In this document: positions 14,922 to 15,849 of the stretch, piece by piece
Layout: every line of letters begins with the position of its first letter
Numbering within the stretch: the first letter of the stretch is position 1
From: Hymenopellis radicata
Lineage: Eukaryota > Basidiomycota > Agaricomycetes > Agaricales > Physalacriaceae
Length of the DNA stretch: 15,849 bases
Assembly (NCBI GenBank): GCA_015501595.1
Contig: JADNRX010001033.1
Span: forward strand, 1 to 15,849
Direction of reading: 5' to 3'
The notes under the pieces: generated by a model
The model's input: the letters and a program-made list of their open reading frames with translations, nothing else
Databases searched by the model: none
What the model was told of the DNA's origin: nothing
Made by a program: the position numbers and the translations under genes

Positions 14922-15336
14922 ATGTCTAGGACTCCGAAGCCCATCGCTTTGCTTGCTATCTTCCCGAACGCTGCCTCCACGCCAACGAACCCTATTACCG
15001 ATTCGCTGCGCAAGCACGTCGTTGAGTCTGGCCAGTCTCTTACTAGGGCCTGTGCTAAGGTCTCTGATCTTCCCGATTCTGTTACCGACGAGCTCGCGTT
15101 GTTCACCAGTTCAGTCCTCCCTAGGGCTCAAGCTCTGATGGCTACTTTCGAGGACGATAATGCCCCGTTGACGGCGCGTTGTCAGAAGTTCGAGGCTACG
15201 GTTAACAAGATCATTGTGCGTCTCTTTCTCTTGCTCGGGTGCTTGCTTATTACCCGAAGTTCTGGTCTTCTAGAATCGAAACCCCTCTTTGACCAACCTC
15301 AAGAAGGTCGAGGCTACTGCTCCGATTAGGGTTTGA
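14922..15336 (+). CDS. Small two-exon protein of unknown function, probably truncated by a repeat
   Basis: I do not recognise the family. Exon 1 is 14922-15215 (98 codons) and exon 2 is 15274-15336. The 58-base intron has donor GTGCGT and acceptor CTAG, a normal size for basidiomycetes, and joining keeps the frame. The 118-residue product is mostly helical, starting MSRTPKPIALLAIFPNAAS and including RAQALMATFEDDNAPLTARC and, in exon 2, SLTNLKKVEATAPIRV. It has no clear signal peptide, although residues 7-14 are hydrophobic. A TATA box precedes it. If the intron is not removed the frame stays open to 15329, so the spliced form is a choice based on the sensible exon 2. The final codons and stop (AGGGTTTGA) lie inside the TAGGGTTTGAA repeat that begins at 15327. 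The natural C-terminus may therefore be lost. It could also be a Gag-like fragment of a mobile element. Confidence 0.5.
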
Positions 15337-15545
15337 AGGTCAGGTCAGGTCAGGTCAAATGACCTCTTGAGGACATGACCGGTGACCGGACCGGTTAGCC
15401 AAATTCGAGATTTTGGCGTAACCGTTAACCGTGACCGGTCAAGTAGGCTGACCAGTCAGGTTAAGCCCGGTCAAGCGGTTTTAACCGGTTACGACCGTAA
15501 CCGAGTCAAGACCGGTTATGATCAGTCAAGACTGCCGACCGTACA
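15327..15545. repeat. Second TAGGGTTTGAA repeat, GGTC/AACCGG-rich
   Basis: Begins TAGGGTTTGAAGGTCAGG, then AGGTCAGGTCAGGTCA tandem pentamers and many ACCGGT, AACCGGTT and GTGACCGG motifs to about 15545. The start and motif style match 12583-12835, with C where that copy has T, so the two are likely diverged members of one family. Confidence 0.6.
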
Positions 15546-15849
15546 ACAGCATCAGGAAACAGGTCACCAGCCTAGAGGACTACTGAGTCAACCACGGTGA
15601 ACATGGTTGCCTAGAGGACACTAAGGTGCGAACTCTATCGAGCTAACTTTGGCAAAGGTTCAGGTCCAAACCTTCTTTGAGGATGCCTTGAGTCTAACTT
15701 GAGGCACCTCAAGTCATACCTAGAGCAAGGCACGAGTGGTAGGTACTTGCAAGTATCTGCAAGTATTGACGTCACCCGGGTGGTGCCGCACCCGGCACCT
15801 GCACACCCGGCACTTGCCACCACCCGGGTGGTGCACGGGTGGCAGTATG
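15546..15849. other. Right edge: short repeats and GC palindromes
   Basis: CCTAGAGGAC occurs at about 15572 and 15611. From 15765 the DNA becomes rich in CACCCGGG and GCACCCGGCAC motifs, with the perfect 16-base palindrome CACCACCCGGGTGGTG at 15818-15833, an earlier partial copy near 15773, and TGACGTCA just before. No gene is seen. This could be the end of a mobile element cut by the window border. Confidence 0.45.

Overview
The window looks like nuclear DNA of a filamentous basidiomycete (most likely an Agaricomycete). The reasons are short 50-130 base spliceosomal introns with GTRNGT-type donors and CTNAC-like branch sites, an intron-bearing nuclear tRNA-Gln, and a Ty1/copia retrotransposon of the kind common in mushroom genomes. 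This assignment is inference from style, not from a database match. Genes are sparse; the region is dominated by mobile and repetitive DNA.

Layout, left to right. Bases 1-828 hold no gene I can support. A 468-base hAT-like MITE with an 8-base target duplication lies at 837-1304. It is followed on the minus strand by tRNA-Gln(CTG) (1381-1463) and a clean four-exon gene for prefoldin subunit 5 (1545-2263), the only confidently recognised host protein gene. From about 3240 to 4067 lies a decayed protein gene of unknown family, with frame changes, and possibly more decayed coding sequence to about 4720. A second MITE-like element with 17-base inverted ends and TA flanks sits at 5275-5518, next to related CATAACGG-bearing repeats. 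A G-rich, hAT-terminus-like block is at 6362-6449.

The centrepiece is a full-length copia-type LTR retrotransposon in minus orientation, 6698-11840. It has 289-base LTRs that differ at one base, and target duplication CAGCC. The primer-binding site matches the anticodon half of the initiator Met tRNA, and a polypurine tract precedes the 3' LTR. One frame encodes Gag and protease; a second encodes reverse transcriptase and RNase H. The integrase between them is broken by about five single-base frame changes packed into roughly 850 bases, a striking contrast with the intact frames on either side. As read, this copy could supply Gag, protease and RT/RNase H but not its own integrase.

Right of the element, 11846-12582 has a small tandem repeat and no clear gene. 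Next come a GGTTAA/AACCGG-rich repeat (12583-about 12835) and a tRNA-like Pol III module (12857-12931), which together may be a SINE-like unit. About 1.9 kb without convincing genes follows. A small two-exon gene with a TATA box (14922-15336) ends exactly inside a second TAGGGTTTGAA repeat. The window closes in GC-rich palindromes. I see no CRISPR, plasmid or prokaryotic system, and no evidence of a novel defence or biosynthetic system. The most interesting material is the retroelement's half-tRNA priming site and its integrase-restricted damage, and the repeat families.
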